Below are positions 1 to 10,239 of a stretch of 64,000 nucleotides of DNA, in pieces. The notes beneath the pieces were generated by a model that was given only the letters and a program-made list of their open reading frames with translations, ran no database searches and had not been told where the DNA came from. Source of the stretch: Eudoraea adriatica DSM 19308 (GTDB taxonomy: Bacteria; Bacteroidota; Bacteroidia; Flavobacteriales; Flavobacteriaceae); the NCBI RefSeq assembly GCF_000382125.1, contig NZ_KB907550.1:304103-368102 (forward strand), read 5' to 3'. Position 1 is the first letter of the stretch. Every line of letters starts with the position of its first letter. The translations under genes and the position numbers were made by a program.

Positions 1-2141
1 TCGACTCTATCACTACACAGTATAAAAAACTATCCGGACCAAAAATAATGGGAGATAAAATTGATCTCTCCAAGTTTGATAAACCCAAAAAAAAGAAGGA
101 AACTGCTAAAGAATCTTCCGAAGCAGATAAGCGCAAAAGAAGAAAGCGGATTATTAGTAATGGTTCACCTGGCAGTGGCAGAAGTAAAACCACGGCAAGA
201 AAAGGACAGCGTTTTGCGTCAACACCAAAGTTAGAGCCAACGGAAGAAGAAGTGCAAAAACAGGTGCGAGAGACCCTGGAAAAACTTCAGGGCAAATCCA
301 AAAAAGGAAAAGGGGCAAAGTATAGAAGGGATAAAAGAGACCAGCACAGACAACAGACTGAAAAAGATCTGGAACAACAGGAGCTGGAAAGTAAAATACT
401 TAAGGTTACGGAGTTTGTAACCGTTGGGGAAGTTGCTACCATGATGGATATTTCTTCTACTGAAATAATTTCTGCCTGTATGTCTCTGGGGATCATGGTT
501 ACAATGAACCAAAGACTGGATGCTGAAACACTTTCAATTGTAGCTGAAGAATTTGGTTATGAGGTTGAGTTTATTACAGCAGATCTTGAAGAATCTATTG
601 AAGAAGAAGTAGATGCACCGGAAGATTTAAAACCCAGAGCACCCATCGTTACGGTTATGGGTCATGTCGATCACGGTAAAACATCATTATTAGATTACAT
701 CCGGGAGGAAAATGTAATTGCCGGAGAAAGTGGAGGTATAACGCAACACATAGGCGCCTATAGTGTTGCATTATCAGGAGGGCAGAAAATTACCTTTTTG
801 GATACGCCGGGCCACGAAGCATTTACTGCGATGCGGGCACGGGGAGCGCAGGTTACAGATATTGCCATAATTGTAGTTGCTGCGGATGATGATATTATGC
901 CTCAGACCAAAGAGGCTATAAGTCACGCTCAGGCGGCAGGTGTTCCAATAGTTTTTGCGATTAATAAAATAGACAGGCCTACAGCAAATCCTGAAAAGAT
1001 TAAAGAAGGTTTGGCGGCCATGAATTTACTTGTAGAGGATTGGGGCGGTAAAATTCAATCTCATGATATATCAGCAAAAACAGGTGAAGGTGTAAAAGAT
1101 CTTTTGGAAAAAGTTCTTTTAGAGGCAGAACTTTTAGAATTAAAAGCTAATCCGGATAAGTTAGCTTCCGGTACCGTAGTGGAAGCATTTCTGGATAAAG
1201 GTAGAGGATATGTTTCTACTATTTTGGTGCAGACCGGTACTTTGGAAATAGGAGATTACGTTTTGGCGGGCACTTGCAGTGGCAAGATTAAGGCAATGCA
1301 GGATGAACGTGGCAAGTCGGTAAAAAAAGCCGGTCCTTCTACACCAATTTCCATTTTGGGATTGGACGGGGCACCACAGGCCGGGGATAAATTTAATGTG
1401 TTTGAAGATGAAAAAGAAGCCAAACAAATTGCTTCCAAAAGGAGTCAGCTTCAGCGTGAACAATCAGTAAGAACGCAAAGGCATATTACCCTTGATGAAA
1501 TTGGCAGGCGAATTGCTTTGGGTGAATTTAAAGAGTTGAATATTATTCTAAAAGGAGATGTTGACGGATCTGTGGAGGCATTAACGGATTCCTTCCAGAA
1601 GTTGTCCACAGATGAAATACAAGTCAATATTATTCATAAAGGGGTGGGGGCAATAACTGAATCTGATGTGTTATTGGCTTCAGCTTCTGATGCTATTGTA
1701 ATTGGATTTAATGTAAGGCCAATGGGCAATGCAAGGGATATTGCGGACAAAGAAGAGATTGATATAAGGATGTATTCAATTATTTATGACGCTATCAATG
1801 ATCTCAAGGATGCGATGGAGGGGATGTTGTCTCCGGAGATGAAAGAGGAAATTACGGGTACAGCCGAAATCAGGGAAACCTTCAAAATATCTAAGGTAGG
1901 TACCATTGCTGGTTGCATGGTAACCACGGGCAAAATATTTAGAAACTCCAGTATACGTCTTATAAGAGATGGTGTTGTGATATTTACAGGAGAACTGTCT
2001 TCTTTGAAAAGGTTTAAGGATGACGTAAAAGAAGTTGCCAAAGGCTATGATTGCGGACTGCAGATAAAGAACTATAATGATATAAAGGAAGGCGATATTG
2101 TAGAAGCCTTCCAGGAAGTGGCGGTAAAGAAAAAGCTTTAA
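1..2141 (+). CDS. infB: Translation initiation factor IF-2 (5'-truncated by window edge)
   Basis: IF-2 is the GTPase that places initiator tRNA on the 30S subunit and promotes subunit joining. The frame is open from base 3, and the residues before the first ATG (base 48) include YKKLSGPKI, typical of the middle of flavobacterial IF-2. The ATG at 48 is therefore internal and the N-terminus lies upstream of the window; 712 residues are visible. Numbering from that ATG, a lysine-rich basic linker (to about 110) leads into the IF2_N region and then the G domain with GHVDHGKTS (about 207-215), DTPGH and NKID, followed by the domain II and C-terminal domains. A bidirectional terminator follows. The identification is certain; only the length is unknown. 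Confidence 0.97.
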   Translation, partial: DSITTQYKKLSGPKIMGDKIDLSKFDKPKKKKETAKESSEADKRKRRKRIISNGSPGSGRSKTTARKGQRFASTPKLEPTEEEVQKQVRETLEKLQGKSKKGKGAKYRRDKRDQHRQQTEKDLEQQELESKILKVTEFVTVGEVATMMDISSTEIISACMSLGIMVTMNQRLDAETLSIVAEEFGYEVEFITADLEESIEEEVDAPEDLKPRAPIVTVMGHVDHGKTSLLDYIREENVIAGESGGITQHIGAYSVALSGGQKITFLDTPGHEAFTAMRARGAQVTDIAIIVVAADDDIMPQTKEAISHAQAAGVPIVFAINKIDRPTANPEKIKEGLAAMNLLVEDWGGKIQSHDISAKTGEGVKDLLEKVLLEAELLELKANPDKLASGTVVEAFLDKGRGYVSTILVQTGTLEIGDYVLAGTCSGKIKAMQDERGKSVKKAGPSTPISILGLDGAPQAGDKFNVFEDEKEAKQIASKRSQLQREQSVRTQRHITLDEIGRRIALGEFKELNIILKGDVDGSVEALTDSFQKLSTDEIQVNIIHKGVGAITESDVLLASASDAIVIGFNVRPMGNARDIADKEEIDIRMYSIIYDAINDLKDAMEGMLSPEMKEEITGTAEIRETFKISKVGTIAGCMVTTGKIFRNSSIRLIRDGVVIFTGELSSLKRFKDDVKEVAKGYDCGLQIKNYNDIKEGDIVEAFQEVAVKKKL

Positions 2142-2211
2142 TCCGGACCATGTATTCTTTGGTAATTTAGGCTAAAGAAATTTCTTTTTCCCGGGATAGA
2201 TTTAATGAATG

Positions 2212-2243
2212 AAAAAAAAAACGACCTAATTGGTCGTTTTTGC
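2212..2243. terminator. Bidirectional terminator between infB and the SPOR gene
   Basis: A 6-bp stem ACGACC/GGTCGT (2221-2226 and 2232-2237) is flanked by an A-run on the left and a T-run on the right, so it can work on both strands. It contains the stop codon of the minus-strand SPOR gene. Confidence 0.8.
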
Positions 2244-2603
2244 TTTTTCTGGTTTTAATAAAAGTGATTCAGGATATTTTATCCGAACCTCTCTGAATTT
2301 ACGTTCCCCTTCCAGCTTCGATTTAAACTGACCAATCTGAACCCGGTAAGTCGGGGAATCAAAAATAATTTTCGCTTTTAGGTCAGGAAAATCAATATCA
2401 ACTTGCTGTTTAAGTTCTTCTGCCTTGGCATAAGAGCCAAATCCAACCTGAATTGTATAGAAACCGGATTCGGAATTACTTATTTTATATACGTCCAGAA
2501 GACGGGTAATACTTGCATCTTGTTTAATGCTGATTTCCCCGCTCTGCCCCATACCGCAAGTGATGAATCCAAGAAGTATTACTGATAGTATTGCCGTCTT
2601 CAT
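2226..2603 (-). CDS. Small secreted SPOR-domain protein
   Basis: About 125 residues. A hydrophobic signal peptide (MKTAILSVILLGFITCGMGQ) is followed by a SPOR-like region: YTIQVGFGSYAKAEELKQQV, then a second repeat with RVQIGQFKSKLEGER. SPOR domains bind denuded peptidoglycan glycans, so a periplasmic role at the cell wall is likely, but the substrate is not shown here. The ATG at 2603 was chosen because the signal peptide starts there; an upstream in-frame ATG (2639) would add 12 polar residues in front of it. The gene converges on infB and is divergent from the respiratory operon. Confidence 0.75.
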   Translation of the reverse strand: MKTAILSVILLGFITCGMGQSGEISIKQDASITRLLDVYKISNSESGFYTIQVGFGSYAKAEELKQQVDIDFPDLKAKIIFDSPTYRVQIGQFKSKLEGERKFREVRIKYPESLLLKPEKAKTTN

Positions 2604-2743
2604 GGTGTTAACTTTATTGAGTTTAAACATATAATGCAAAAGTAATTTATTGAAGGTTAAACAAAAGCTTAACCGCTTATTTAGAATTAATATAAATTAT
2701 AAATTATAAAACCCTTAACATTTCTCAAATAAAGTCAAAGTCT

Positions 2744-2751
2744 TATTTTTG
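2744..2751 (+). promoter_or_regulatory. Putative -7 element of the act-cox operon
   Basis: TATTTTTG matches the Bacteroidota TAnnTTTG -7 consensus. A T-rich -33 region (TTTC at 2721-2724) lies at the right distance but lacks the G. It would give a leader of about 80 nt before actA. Confidence 0.5.
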
Positions 2752-2838
2752 TCGTCAATTTGAGCGGCGATAAATTACCTTTTTTTCTTATTATACCAGT
2801 AATTATCGTGCCAGAATTAAGATAGAAATATTTTAAAT

Positions 2839-4227
2839 ATGAAAAAGGTTTTGTACCGCCATCAGATTTCGAAACTTTTAGCTTTTACTCTAGTAGCTTA
2901 TCTATTCTTTTCAATTCCTCTATTAGCTCAGGAAGAAAACTCTGAACTCAGTGTTACGGGTGATACTGAAGCCGCCGCTGAAACAGCTGATGCGGTTTCC
3001 GGAGATGCTGCAAACGGAAAACAGCTATTTAATCAGAACTGTGCCGCCTGTCATGCGTTAAACAGGAAAATGACGGGGCCGGCTTTGGCTAATGTCGAGA
3101 GCCGCCTGGCTGAAGAGGAGGGGTTAGATAAAGAGTGGCTATATGCATGGATAAAAAATAGTGCCGGAATGATTAGTTCCGGTGACTCCTATGCAAATAA
3201 AATTTACGAGGAGTACAATCAGGCAGCAATGACTGCCTTTCCTACGCTTTCCAATGCGGATATTGATGATATTTTGGCTTATACAGCTGCTCCTGCACCG
3301 GCGCCTGTGGCCGCAGCTACTGCAACTGCAGCAAGTGATGGAGGTGGTGACTCTTCGGGGATTACCAATGAAATTATTTTAGGGGCACTAGTATTGGTTT
3401 TTGCCTTGCTGGTGATGATGTTGTTTTTAGTGAACAATACATTACAGCGCATAGCCGAAGCTAATGGCGTTGTGCTTGAAAAGGATAAAGCCGTTAAGAG
3501 AACGCCATTATGGAAAGCTTTTGCTCAAAATCAGTTCCTGGTTCTGGTTTCTTCCATTTTTCTGCTATTGGCAAGTGCATATTTTGCCTATGGATGGATG
3601 ATGCAAGTGGGTGTAGATCAGGGATATGCTCCAATTCAACCTATCCATTATTCTCATAAAATACATGCCGGAGATAATAAAATTGAATGTAAATACTGCC
3701 ATTCTTCAGCAAGGGTGTCAAAACATTCAGGGATCCCCTCATTAAATGTTTGTATGAATTGTCATAAATCCATTTATGAATACAAAGGAAATCCTGAAGG
3801 TCCAAGTCCGGAAGATTTGGCCAATGGGTATACAAATGAATTCTACACCGGGGAAATTAAGAAGTTGTATAAAGCAGTAGGCTGGGACGAGGAGAATCAA
3901 AAATATACAGGAGAGAGCAAGCCCGTTGAATGGGTAAGGATTCACAACCTTCCGGATTTGGCTTATTTTAATCACTCTCAACATGTTTCCGTTGCTGGTA
4001 TTGAATGTCAAACCTGCCATGGCCCTGTTGAGGAAATGGAGATTATGTATCAATATTCGTCACTAACTATGGGATGGTGTATTAATTGCCATAGAGAGAC
4101 AAATGTTAAGGTAGAGGATAACGCTTACTATGCCAAAATACATAAAGAATTGTCAAAAAAATATGGCGTGGAAAGTCTTACCGCAGCACAAATGGGCGGT
4201 TTGGAATGTGGCAAGTGTCATTATTAA
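2839..4227 (+). CDS. actA: ACIII subunit A, multiheme cytochrome c with extra N-terminal heme domain
   Basis: ActA is the periplasmic multiheme cytochrome of alternative complex III (quinol:cytochrome c/oxidase oxidoreductase). The 462-residue product has a signal peptide or anchor (about 12-30) and a first CxxCH heme motif at C68-H72 in a monoheme cytochrome domain. An Ala/Pro linker and a transmembrane segment (about 178-200) follow, with a second hydrophobic helix around 235-255. Five more CxxCH motifs begin at about residues 284, 305, 390, 414 and 457, the last almost at the C-terminus. The second part fits the pentaheme ActA core, so six c-hemes are predicted. It is first in an operon with actB 34 bp downstream. 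Family assignment rests on motif order and the following act genes. Confidence 0.93.
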   Translation: MKKVLYRHQISKLLAFTLVAYLFFSIPLLAQEENSELSVTGDTEAAAETADAVSGDAANGKQLFNQNCAACHALNRKMTGPALANVESRLAEEEGLDKEWLYAWIKNSAGMISSGDSYANKIYEEYNQAAMTAFPTLSNADIDDILAYTAAPAPAPVAAATATAASDGGGDSSGITNEIILGALVLVFALLVMMLFLVNNTLQRIAEANGVVLEKDKAVKRTPLWKAFAQNQFLVLVSSIFLLLASAYFAYGWMMQVGVDQGYAPIQPIHYSHKIHAGDNKIECKYCHSSARVSKHSGIPSLNVCMNCHKSIYEYKGNPEGPSPEDLANGYTNEFYTGEIKKLYKAVGWDEENQKYTGESKPVEWVRIHNLPDLAYFNHSQHVSVAGIECQTCHGPVEEMEIMYQYSSLTMGWCINCHRETNVKVEDNAYYAKIHKELSKKYGVESLTAAQMGGLECGKCHY

Positions 4228-4261
4228 GAAAAAAACAAGCATCTAATTACAGATATATAGT

Positions 4262-7200
4262 ATGGCATCAAAAAAGTATTGGAAAAGCGAAGCGGAGTTA
4301 AATCCCAACGATTCCATTGTTGAGACGCTAAGACAAAACGAATTTCCGGAAGAAATACCAGTTGATGATTTTTTAGGGGATAAGAAGAATTTGTCTGCCA
4401 GTACAACCAATAGGCGAGATTTTCTTAAATATGTTGGGTTCAGTACTGCTGCGGCGTCCATAGCCGCCTGTGAAGGCCCTGTTCGAAAGTCTATACCGTA
4501 TGTTGTAAAGCCTGAACAAATAATCCCGGGTGTCGCAAATTATTATGCTACTACTATAGCCGATGGGTATGATTTTGCCAGTATTTTGGTAAAAACAAGG
4601 GAAGGCAGACCCATTAAAATTGAAAACAACAAGGAAGCTAAATCAAATGGCAATGGCAATGCCAGGATACAGGCATCTGTTCTTTCACTATATGACAGCA
4701 CCAGATTACAAGGCCCATTGGCAAATGGGGAAGCTGTTGATTGGAGTGCACTGGATGCCTCAGTAAAAAACAGCTTAGAAGGATTGAAGGATTCGGGGAA
4801 GCAAATAGTATTGCTTACTCAAACCTATGCCAGCCCGTCTACTTCAAAGTTGATTGGTGAGTTTAAAGAGGTTTATGCTAATGTTAATCACATTACCTAT
4901 GACGCCGTAAGTGAAGATGCTGCTTTGGCTGCATATGAAGCTAAATTTGGAGAACGAGCGCTGCCTTCATATGATTTTGAAAAAGCTGAAATCATTGTTT
5001 CTTTTGGTGCAGACTTCCTGGCTGATTGGCAAGGTGGCGGATATGACAGTGGTTATTCCAAAGGGCGAATTCCCAGAGAAGGCAAAATGTCCAGACATAT
5101 TCAGTTTGAATCCAATATGTCACTTACCGGAGCAAATGCAGATAAGCGTATTGCACTAAAGCCATCAGAACAGAAAAAGGCACTGGCGAGTTTATTTGGC
5201 AAACTAAACAACAGCGCTGTTAGCGTTGATCTCGGTGATGCTATCAGCAAAGCTGTAGACGATGTTGCAGCCGAAATTAAGAAAGCGGGAAATAAGGCAG
5301 TTGTTGTAACAGGACTGGACGATGTAAATGCACAGGCAGTCACTTTGTCTATAAATGAGATGCTGGCCAGTGAGGCGTTTCACCCGGGCAAACAAAGATA
5401 TATCAGACAAGGAAATACCCAGGCGGTTAATGGTCTTATTCAGGATATGAATTCCGGTAAGGTCGGAGCTTTGATTATGGACGGTGTGAATCCTATGTAT
5501 ACCCTCCCTAACGCTTCTGATTTTGCTGAAGGTGTTTCAAAGGTAGATTTAACGGTTACTTTTTCTACGAATTGGAATGAAACAACAGAAATTACAGAAT
5601 TTACTGCTGCGTCTAATCATTTCTTAGAATCCTGGGGCGATGCAGAATTCGTAAAAGGACACTACAGCCTTATGCAGCCCGCTATAAAGGAACTGTTTGA
5701 TACCAGGCAATTTCAACAGTCGCTTCTGATCTGGATGGGAAGTGATATAAGTTATTACAATTACATTAAGCAATCTTGGAGTTTAGAGAATGAAGCATCC
5801 TGGAACAAGGCACTGCATGATGGTGTTTTTGTGCTGGAAGCAAATGAAGAAGGAGAAACTACTGCCGATGTTCAGGCAAGGAACCAACAGGCAGAAACCA
5901 ATACAACTGTAGCACCAATTTCTTCAGCGGTTAGTTCACTGGCAAATTCATCAACCGAGGGAATGGAACTCGTTCTCTATCCAAAAATAGGGATGGGTGA
6001 TGGCCAGCAGGCAAATAACCCCTGGTTGCAGGAATTTCCTGATCCCATAACGAGAGTAACCTGGGATAATTATGTTACTGTGTCCAGAGCGGATGCCTCT
6101 GCACTGGGACTGATAAATGAAAATGTGGCTAATGGTGGTCTTAACGGAAGCTATGCAAAACTTACGGTAAACGGGCTTACCCTGGAAAACGTACCTGTAA
6201 TGATTCAGCCGGGACAGGCTGCAGGAACTGTGGGACTTTCGTTCGGATATGGCCGTAAGGTAGGTATGAAAACTGAAATGCAGACCGGTGTTAACGCCTA
6301 TACCCTTTACCAGGGATTCAATAGTGTGCAAAATGTAACTCTGGAAAAAGCAGCAGGAATGCATGAATTTGCTTGTATCCAGCTTCATAACACCCTCATG
6401 GGTAGAGGTGATATCATAAAGGAAACCACTTTAGAGATATTTAACACAAAAGATCATTCGGAATGGAATCATGTACCTCAGGTATCATTGAACCATCAGG
6501 AAGTTCCGGCTACAACGGTTGATCTTTGGGATAGTTTTGACAGGTCTATTGGACATCACTTTAATATGTCTATAGATCTTAATGCATGTACCGGTTGCGG
6601 TGCTTGTGTAATAGCTTGCCATGCGGAGAATAATGTACCGGTAGTTGGTAAAGAAGAGGTTCGGAAATCCAGAGACATGCACTGGTTGCGAATAGACAGA
6701 TATTATTCTTCTGAAGATACTTTTGACCAGGACAATACTAAAAAAGATGAATTTTCAGGTGCTTCACAGACCAAGTCGGGCTTTGAAGAAATGGAACAGG
6801 CTGCAGTAAATCCTCAGGTTGCTTTTCAACCTGTAATGTGTCAGCATTGTAACCATGCACCTTGTGAAACCGTATGTCCGGTGGCAGCAACTTCACATAG
6901 TCGTCAGGGCCAGAACCATATGGCATATAACAGATGTGTTGGAACAAGATATTGTGCCAATAACTGTCCTTATAAAGTAAGAAGGTTTAACTGGTTCCTG
7001 ACCAATAATAATGATGAGTTTGATTATCACTTCAATAATGATCTGGGAAAAATGGTCATTAACCCTGATGTTACCGTAAGGTCCAGAGGAGTCATTGAGA
7101 AATGTTCTCTCTGTATCCAGATGACCCAAAAAACAATTCTTGATGCTAAACGCGAGGGCAGGGAAATAGTGGATGGCGAGTTTCAGACGGCGTGTTCCAA

Positions 7201-7363
7201 TGCATGTAGCAACGGAGCTATAGTATTTGGCGATTCAAATGACGAAAAGAGTCAGGTTACGGAATTAAAGAAGAATGACAGGATGTATCATTTACTGGAG
7301 AGCGTTGGAACAAAACCAAATGTGTTTTATCAGGTAAAAGTGAGAAACACAAATGAAGCATAA
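4262..7363 (+). CDS. actB: ACIII subunit B, molybdopterin-oxidoreductase-like plus iron-sulfur protein
   Basis: A 1033-residue fused subunit. The N-terminus carries a twin-arginine motif (NRRDFLKYVGF, R51-R52) and SIAAC ending at C70, so Tat export is likely, and a lipid anchor is possible. Residues of about 75-730 resemble the molybdopterin-binding catalytic chain of the CISM family; in characterised ACIII this domain has no Mo cofactor. The C-terminal part (about 765-1025) is ferredoxin-like: CTGCGACVIAC from C776, CQHCNHAPCETVCP from C860, then CVGTRYCANNCP, CSLC and CSNAC. This fits three 4Fe-4S clusters and one 3Fe-4S cluster, as in ActB. Electrons from quinol would pass through these centres to the ActA and ActE hemes. 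It lies 34 bp after actA and 35 bp before actC. Confidence 0.94.
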   Translation: MASKKYWKSEAELNPNDSIVETLRQNEFPEEIPVDDFLGDKKNLSASTTNRRDFLKYVGFSTAAASIAACEGPVRKSIPYVVKPEQIIPGVANYYATTIADGYDFASILVKTREGRPIKIENNKEAKSNGNGNARIQASVLSLYDSTRLQGPLANGEAVDWSALDASVKNSLEGLKDSGKQIVLLTQTYASPSTSKLIGEFKEVYANVNHITYDAVSEDAALAAYEAKFGERALPSYDFEKAEIIVSFGADFLADWQGGGYDSGYSKGRIPREGKMSRHIQFESNMSLTGANADKRIALKPSEQKKALASLFGKLNNSAVSVDLGDAISKAVDDVAAEIKKAGNKAVVVTGLDDVNAQAVTLSINEMLASEAFHPGKQRYIRQGNTQAVNGLIQDMNSGKVGALIMDGVNPMYTLPNASDFAEGVSKVDLTVTFSTNWNETTEITEFTAASNHFLESWGDAEFVKGHYSLMQPAIKELFDTRQFQQSLLIWMGSDISYYNYIKQSWSLENEASWNKALHDGVFVLEANEEGETTADVQARNQQAETNTTVAPISSAVSSLANSSTEGMELVLYPKIGMGDGQQANNPWLQEFPDPITRVTWDNYVTVSRADASALGLINENVANGGLNGSYAKLTVNGLTLENVPVMIQPGQAAGTVGLSFGYGRKVGMKTEMQTGVNAYTLYQGFNSVQNVTLEKAAGMHEFACIQLHNTLMGRGDIIKETTLEIFNTKDHSEWNHVPQVSLNHQEVPATTVDLWDSFDRSIGHHFNMSIDLNACTGCGACVIACHAENNVPVVGKEEVRKSRDMHWLRIDRYYSSEDTFDQDNTKKDEFSGASQTKSGFEEMEQAAVNPQVAFQPVMCQHCNHAPCETVCPVAATSHSRQGQNHMAYNRCVGTRYCANNCPYKVRRFNWFLTNNNDEFDYHFNNDLGKMVINPDVTVRSRGVIEKCSLCIQMTQKTILDAKREGREIVDGEFQTACSNACSNGAIVFGDSNDEKSQVTELKKNDRMYHLLESVGTKPNVFYQVKVRNTNEA

Positions 7364-7398
7364 TCAATTAAGGAAGAATACAACTATAATAAAACTAT

Positions 7399-9129
7399 AT
7401 GGCGTCGCATTACGAAGCACCAATACGTAAACCCTTAGTTCTTGGGGACAAAGGCTACCATGATGTATCGGTAGATATTGCAGCTCCGGTTGAAGGACGG
7501 GCTAATAAACAATGGTGGATTGTTTTTTCCATTGCATTGGCAGCACTCCTTTGGGGGGTAGGTGCCATAATTTACACAATATCGACTGGTATAGGAACCT
7601 GGGGACTTAACAAAACAGTTAACTGGGCCTGGGATATTACAAACTTCGTTTGGTGGGTAGGTATTGGACACGCCGGAACCTTAATTTCTGCAGTACTTTT
7701 ATTATTTAGGCAAAAATGGAGAATGGCAATTAACCGATCTGCGGAAGCCATGACGATATTTTCTGTAATTCAGGCAGGCTTATTCCCGATAATACATATG
7801 GGTAGACCATGGCTGGCGTATTGGGTTGTCCCAATACCTAATCAGTTTGGTTCCTTATGGGTTAACTTTAATTCACCCTTGTTATGGGATGTTTTTGCCA
7901 TATCAACTTACCTTTCTGTTTCATTGGTGTTCTGGTGGACAGGTTTACTCCCGGATTTTGGTATGATTCGCGACAGGGCTGTTAAACCTTTCCAAAAGAA
8001 AATTTACGGTTTGGTTAGTTTTGGTTGGACAGGCCGCGCGAAGGACTGGCAGCGCTTTGAAGAGGTTTCACTTGTTCTTGCAGGGCTGGCAACGCCACTT
8101 GTACTTTCTGTACATACTATTGTATCTTTTGACTTTGCCACTTCTGTTATTCCGGGCTGGCATACCACTATTTTCCCGCCTTACTTTGTTGCGGGAGCAA
8201 TATTCTCAGGATTTGCGATGGTGCAAACACTCTTGATAATTATGAGAAAGGTAAGTCACCTTGAAGATTATATTACCGTTCAGCATATTGAACTGATGAA
8301 TATAGTAATTATGATTACGGGTTCAATCGTCGGTTGTGCGTATATCACTGAGCTTTTTATTGCCTGGTATTCAGGTGTTGAATACGAACAGTATGCTTTC
8401 TTAAACAGGGCAACAGGACCATATTGGTGGGCATATCTTTTGATGATGAGTTGTAATGTTGTTTCACCACAGATCATGTGGTTCAAGAAAATCAGAACCA
8501 GCATAGTAATTTCATTTATTATATCTATCGTAGTAAATGTAGGTATGTGGTTTGAAAGATTTGTGATTATTGTTACATCATTGCACCGGGATTATTTACC
8601 TTCCTCATGGACTATGTTCTCACCAACTTTTGTGGACATTGGAATTTTCATAGGTACTATTGGCTTCTTCTTTGTGCTCTTTCTATTATATTCAAGAACC
8701 TTCCCGGTAATTGCTCAGGCTGAGGTAAAATCTATTTTAAAATCATCAGGATCTCGTTTTAAAGCCCTTAGAGATGCTGGCAAACCATTATATACTATAA
8801 GTAAAAATGGAATTGTAAGGGAAACAATTATTGGTAATGAAGAGGAGGCTGCTGTTTCTGCAGAACCTGATAAAGAAAGTTTGCTTAGTACACTTGGTAG
8901 TTTTGATTCGGGAACTCAGGAGCCGGACGATCTTAAAAAGGTAAAAGGGATTGGCCCTTTAATGGAAAAAACCCTGAATAAATTGGGTATTTTCAGCTTT
9001 TTACAGGTGAGCAAAATGACACAGAAAGAATATGATATGCTAGACGCTCTTACTGGTGCTTTTCCCGGAAGAGCTCAGAGAGATGATTGGGCGGGACAAG
9101 CAAAAATGTTTTTAAACAACGATAAATAA
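7399..9129 (+). CDS. actC: ACIII subunit C, NrfD-like quinol-binding membrane subunit with a C-terminal HhH-like tail
   Basis: The 576-residue product is an integral membrane protein of the NrfD/PsrC family with about ten hydrophobic helices between residues 38 and 435. In ACIII this subunit holds the quinol site and contacts ActB. It starts with MASHYEAPIRKPLVLGDKGY, which is typical of this subunit. After the last helix there is a polar linker and a soluble tail of about 65 residues (about 510-576) with DDLKKVKGIGPLMEKTL and a second helical part. This is the helix-hairpin-helix pattern normally seen in DNA-binding proteins and in some respiratory subunits. The stop is 2 bp before actD. The main family is clear; the function of the tail is not. 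Confidence 0.93.
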   Translation: MASHYEAPIRKPLVLGDKGYHDVSVDIAAPVEGRANKQWWIVFSIALAALLWGVGAIIYTISTGIGTWGLNKTVNWAWDITNFVWWVGIGHAGTLISAVLLLFRQKWRMAINRSAEAMTIFSVIQAGLFPIIHMGRPWLAYWVVPIPNQFGSLWVNFNSPLLWDVFAISTYLSVSLVFWWTGLLPDFGMIRDRAVKPFQKKIYGLVSFGWTGRAKDWQRFEEVSLVLAGLATPLVLSVHTIVSFDFATSVIPGWHTTIFPPYFVAGAIFSGFAMVQTLLIIMRKVSHLEDYITVQHIELMNIVIMITGSIVGCAYITELFIAWYSGVEYEQYAFLNRATGPYWWAYLLMMSCNVVSPQIMWFKKIRTSIVISFIISIVVNVGMWFERFVIIVTSLHRDYLPSSWTMFSPTFVDIGIFIGTIGFFFVLFLLYSRTFPVIAQAEVKSILKSSGSRFKALRDAGKPLYTISKNGIVRETIIGNEEEAAVSAEPDKESLLSTLGSFDSGTQEPDDLKKVKGIGPLMEKTLNKLGIFSFLQVSKMTQKEYDMLDALTGAFPGRAQRDDWAGQAKMFLNNDK

Positions 9130-9131
9130 TT

Positions 9132-9659
9132 ATGGCAGCTACTGTTATCCACGCATATTATGATGATGATGATGTACTGATGCACGCCGTTAAAAAGGTA
9201 AAAGCTGAAAAACATCACATCGAGGAGGTCTATTGCCCGTTCCCGGTGCATGGTTTGGACAAGGCAATGGGCTTAGCTCCGACCAGAATTGCTATTACAT
9301 CCTTTATGTATGGATGTTTGGGGTTAATTGTTTCTATTGTTATGATGAAGTACATAATGATCGATGACTGGCCAATGGATATTGGTGGAAAACCCAGCTT
9401 TAGCTACATAGAAAATATGCCAGCTTTTGTGCCAATTATGTTTGAATTAACGGTTTTCTTTGCAGCACATTTAATGGTGATTACATTTTATTTGCGCAGC
9501 AGGTTATGGCCATTTAAAAAAGCTGAGAACCCTGATGTTAGAACAACAGACGCTCATTTTATTATGGAGATTGAAGTGCATAATAATGAGTCTGAATTGA
9601 AGGACTTGTTGTTGGATACAGGGGCAGTAGAGTTGAACATTATTAAAAACAGTCATTAG
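9132..9659 (+). CDS. actD: ACIII subunit D (DUF3341 membrane protein)
   Basis: 175 residues with two transmembrane helices (about 55-80 and 96-118) and soluble ends. The N-terminal part (AYYDDDDVLMHAVKKVKAEK) and VEEVYCPFPVHGLDKAMGL-like context match the DUF3341 family, which is the ActD subunit of alternative complex III. It has no cofactor motif and is considered structural. Start and stop are within 2-3 bp of actC and actE, so translation is probably coupled. Confidence 0.92.
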   Translation: MAATVIHAYYDDDDVLMHAVKKVKAEKHHIEEVYCPFPVHGLDKAMGLAPTRIAITSFMYGCLGLIVSIVMMKYIMIDDWPMDIGGKPSFSYIENMPAFVPIMFELTVFFAAHLMVITFYLRSRLWPFKKAENPDVRTTDAHFIMEIEVHNNESELKDLLLDTGAVELNIIKNSH

Positions 9660-9662
9660 AAA

Positions 9663-10223
9663 ATGAAGGGTTTTATAAAAATAGTAATGATTCTGGCAAT
9701 AATTGGATTGGTTTCTGCATGTGCAGATAGCAATAGTCCAAATTATCAATATATGCCAAATATGTATGAGCCGGTTGGTTATGAAACCTATCAGCAAGTA
9801 GATTTTCTTCCAGGCGGTACTGAAGCTATGACTCCTCCGGAAAATACAATTCACAGAGGGTGGTTGCCTTATGAATTTGCAAATGATCTTGAGGGCAAGG
9901 AAATGGCGAGAATGCAACCAAGTCCATTGGATACTTTGCTAATGGAAGCAAATCTTGCCAAAGGCAAAGAACTTTATACCATATATTGTGGTATATGCCA
10001 TGGCAACCTGGGAAAAGGCCAAGGGACTTTGGTAAAAAGAGAAAAAATATTGGGGGTGCCCAGTTATGCTGATGCCGCAAGGAATATTACCGTTGGAAGC
10101 ACCTATCATACTATTTATTACGGACTGAATTCCATGGGTTCCTATGCAGGACAGCTTGATTATGAAGAGCGTTGGCAAGTATCAGAATACGTAATGCAAT
10201 TGAAACAAGACTTAACAAAATAA
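9663..10223 (+). CDS. actE: ACIII subunit E, monoheme cytochrome c lipoprotein
   Basis: 186 residues. The N-terminus is a lipoprotein signal ending in LVSAC, with C20 as the lipidated residue. One heme motif, CGICHGNLGKGQG, lies at about residues 109-121, and Met residues further on can serve as the sixth ligand. ActE is the small monoheme cytochrome of ACIII and a likely electron exit toward the oxidase. It starts 3 bp after actD. Confidence 0.93.
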   Translation: MKGFIKIVMILAIIGLVSACADSNSPNYQYMPNMYEPVGYETYQQVDFLPGGTEAMTPPENTIHRGWLPYEFANDLEGKEMARMQPSPLDTLLMEANLAKGKELYTIYCGICHGNLGKGQGTLVKREKILGVPSYADAARNITVGSTYHTIYYGLNSMGSYAGQLDYEERWQVSEYVMQLKQDLTK

Positions 10224-10239
10224 TACATAGACCTTTAAT

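Noticed and set aside
231..512. Minus-strand open frame inside infB
   Set aside because: It lies wholly within infB coding sequence and has no domain, signal or promoter support; a shadow frame.
5951..6388. Minus-strand open frame of 145 codons in actB
   Set aside because: Antisense to the conserved molybdopterin-like domain; it shows no recognisable domain.
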